Shown piece after piece: positions 63,463-64,000 of a DNA stretch of 64,000 nt. Position 1 is the stretch's first letter. Each line of letters begins with the position of its first letter. This stretch comes from Chloroflexota bacterium (lineage in GTDB: Bacteria > Chloroflexota > Anaerolineae > Promineifilales > Promineifilaceae): contig JACTMP010000029.1 in NCBI GenBank assembly GCA_014584575.1, positions 62,001 to 126,000 of the forward strand, read 5' to 3'. The position numbers were made by a program, and so were the translations under genes. The notes below the pieces were generated by a model, which searched no databases, was not told where the DNA came from, and saw only the letters and a list, made by a program, of their open reading frames with translations.

Positions 63463-64000
63463 TTAATTTTTAATTGCTTGTTCCGTCTGCGGATCGAAGA
63501 AGCGCACCATCTCCGCGTCCAGGTCAAAGTTCAAGTGGGTACCAATTTGAATGCGGCTGCCGCGTTCGCCGCGCACATGCACTACCGACCCATCAGCGCC
63601 TTCGTCCAGGGCCAGGTGCAGCATGTTAAACGCGCCGTGCAGGTCGCTGGCGTACACCTCACTGCGCAATGCCCCATCGGGATGAATCACGGCCGTTTCG
63701 GGACGAAAACCAATGATGACGTTATCGGTAGAGAGATGGGTGGTCAACGGCCGTAACCACCGCTCCGGCACTTGATATTGATTCCCACCTGGCAAATGCA
63801 CCACGCCATCCGCCAGCTTGCCCGTGAGCAAATTCATGCCCGGACTACCAATAAAACGAGCCACAAACAAATTGGCCGGGTCATAATACACCTCCGCCGG
63901 CGTGCCCACCTGCTGCACCACCGCCGCCGACATCACCACTATGCGGTCGCCCATGGCCATCGCTTCAATCTGGTCATGGGTCACGTAAACCGTCGTCGCC
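63463..64000 (-). CDS. ABC transporter ATP-binding protein, MalK/UgpC type (5' part outside window)
   Basis: About 179 residues of the C-terminal half, open to the window edge. It begins with the H-loop region ([19 protein letters not shown]), then [29 protein letters not shown] and a TOBE domain with [12 protein letters not shown]. The nucleotide-binding motifs lie outside the window. Partner of the next ATPase gene; the permease and binding-protein genes are probably further out. Confidence 0.9.
   Translation of the reverse strand, partial: ATTVYVTHDQIEAMAMGDRIVVMSAAVVQQVGTPAEVYYDPANLFVARFIGSPGMNLLTGKLADGVVHLPGGNQYQVPERWLRPLTTHLSTDNVIIGFRPETAVIHPDGALRSEVYASDLHGAFNMLHLALDEGADGSVVHVRGERGSRIQIGTHLNFDLDAEMVRFFDPQTEQAIKN

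Overview
The window looks like a chromosomal segment of a Chloroflexota bacterium, most likely Anaerolineae-like. This rests on gene style rather than a marker gene: large DUF2723 membrane proteins, EAD-STAND-FGE and kinase-TPR signalling proteins, secreted proteins with PT-rich linkers, tRNA genes without encoded CCA, and leaderless-looking promoters. No rRNA, insertion sequence, phage or CRISPR locus is visible. Two sequence habits mark the genome. The octamer ACGGCCGT recurs about every 470 bp. Most gene junctions also carry short tandem or inverted repeats that begin at, or contain, the upstream stop codon.

Layout. 1-455: C-terminus of a glycerol-3-phosphate dehydrogenase with an added membrane tail. 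776-3718: a MarR regulator with two VOC dioxygenases and a carboxylesterase, resembling the quinone-responsive MhqR/MhqO/MhqD set of Bacillus. 3789-10859: Uma2 nuclease, pyroglutamyl peptidase, CopC and thioredoxin-like lipoprotein, membrane proteins, Usp-DUF389 protein and a phosphodiesterase. 11000-12697: a secreted DNRLRE/FnIII-like protein. 12700-26707: histidine biosynthesis. A His-rich leader peptide and terminator precede hisG-hisD-(antisense toxin-antitoxin)-GNAT-hisC-hisB-hypothetical-hisH and a kinase-TPR gene; hisE-hisI-hisF and hisA follow on the minus strand, with a degraded DinB gene, a truncated methyltransferase and a HAD phosphatase between them.

26821-36316: DUF2723 protein, cytochrome P450, a secreted propeller-like protein, three tRNAs (CAT, Gly, Pro) and an acyl-CoA dehydrogenase. 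36602-41238: a LysM/zincin-like protein convergent with an EAD-STAND-FGE protein. 41341-49707: two FemAB-type transferases, an isocitrate/isopropylmalate dehydrogenase homologue, hydrolase, phosphoesterase, oxidoreductase, a PIN toxin-antitoxin pair and a TauE exporter. 49807-64000: a minus-strand catabolic run with two MalK-type ABC ATPases, three sugar isomerase/epimerases, two Tm-1-like (UPF0261) proteins, a PEP-hydrolase-like TIM barrel, a cupin, a Gfo/Idh/MocA dehydrogenase, an FAD oxidase with an Fe-S partner, and a creatininase-family amidohydrolase. It probably imports and degrades an unidentified sugar or sugar acid.

The strongest observation is the histidine attenuator. It consists of a 34-codon leader with eight His codons, a 10-bp terminator stem with a T-run, and an antiterminator pairing that overlaps the leader stop codon. 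The second is the octamer. The third is the stop-anchored repeat system, which has also entered reading frames (hisH, hisF, the DUF2723 gene and an Fe-S protein gene) without breaking them.
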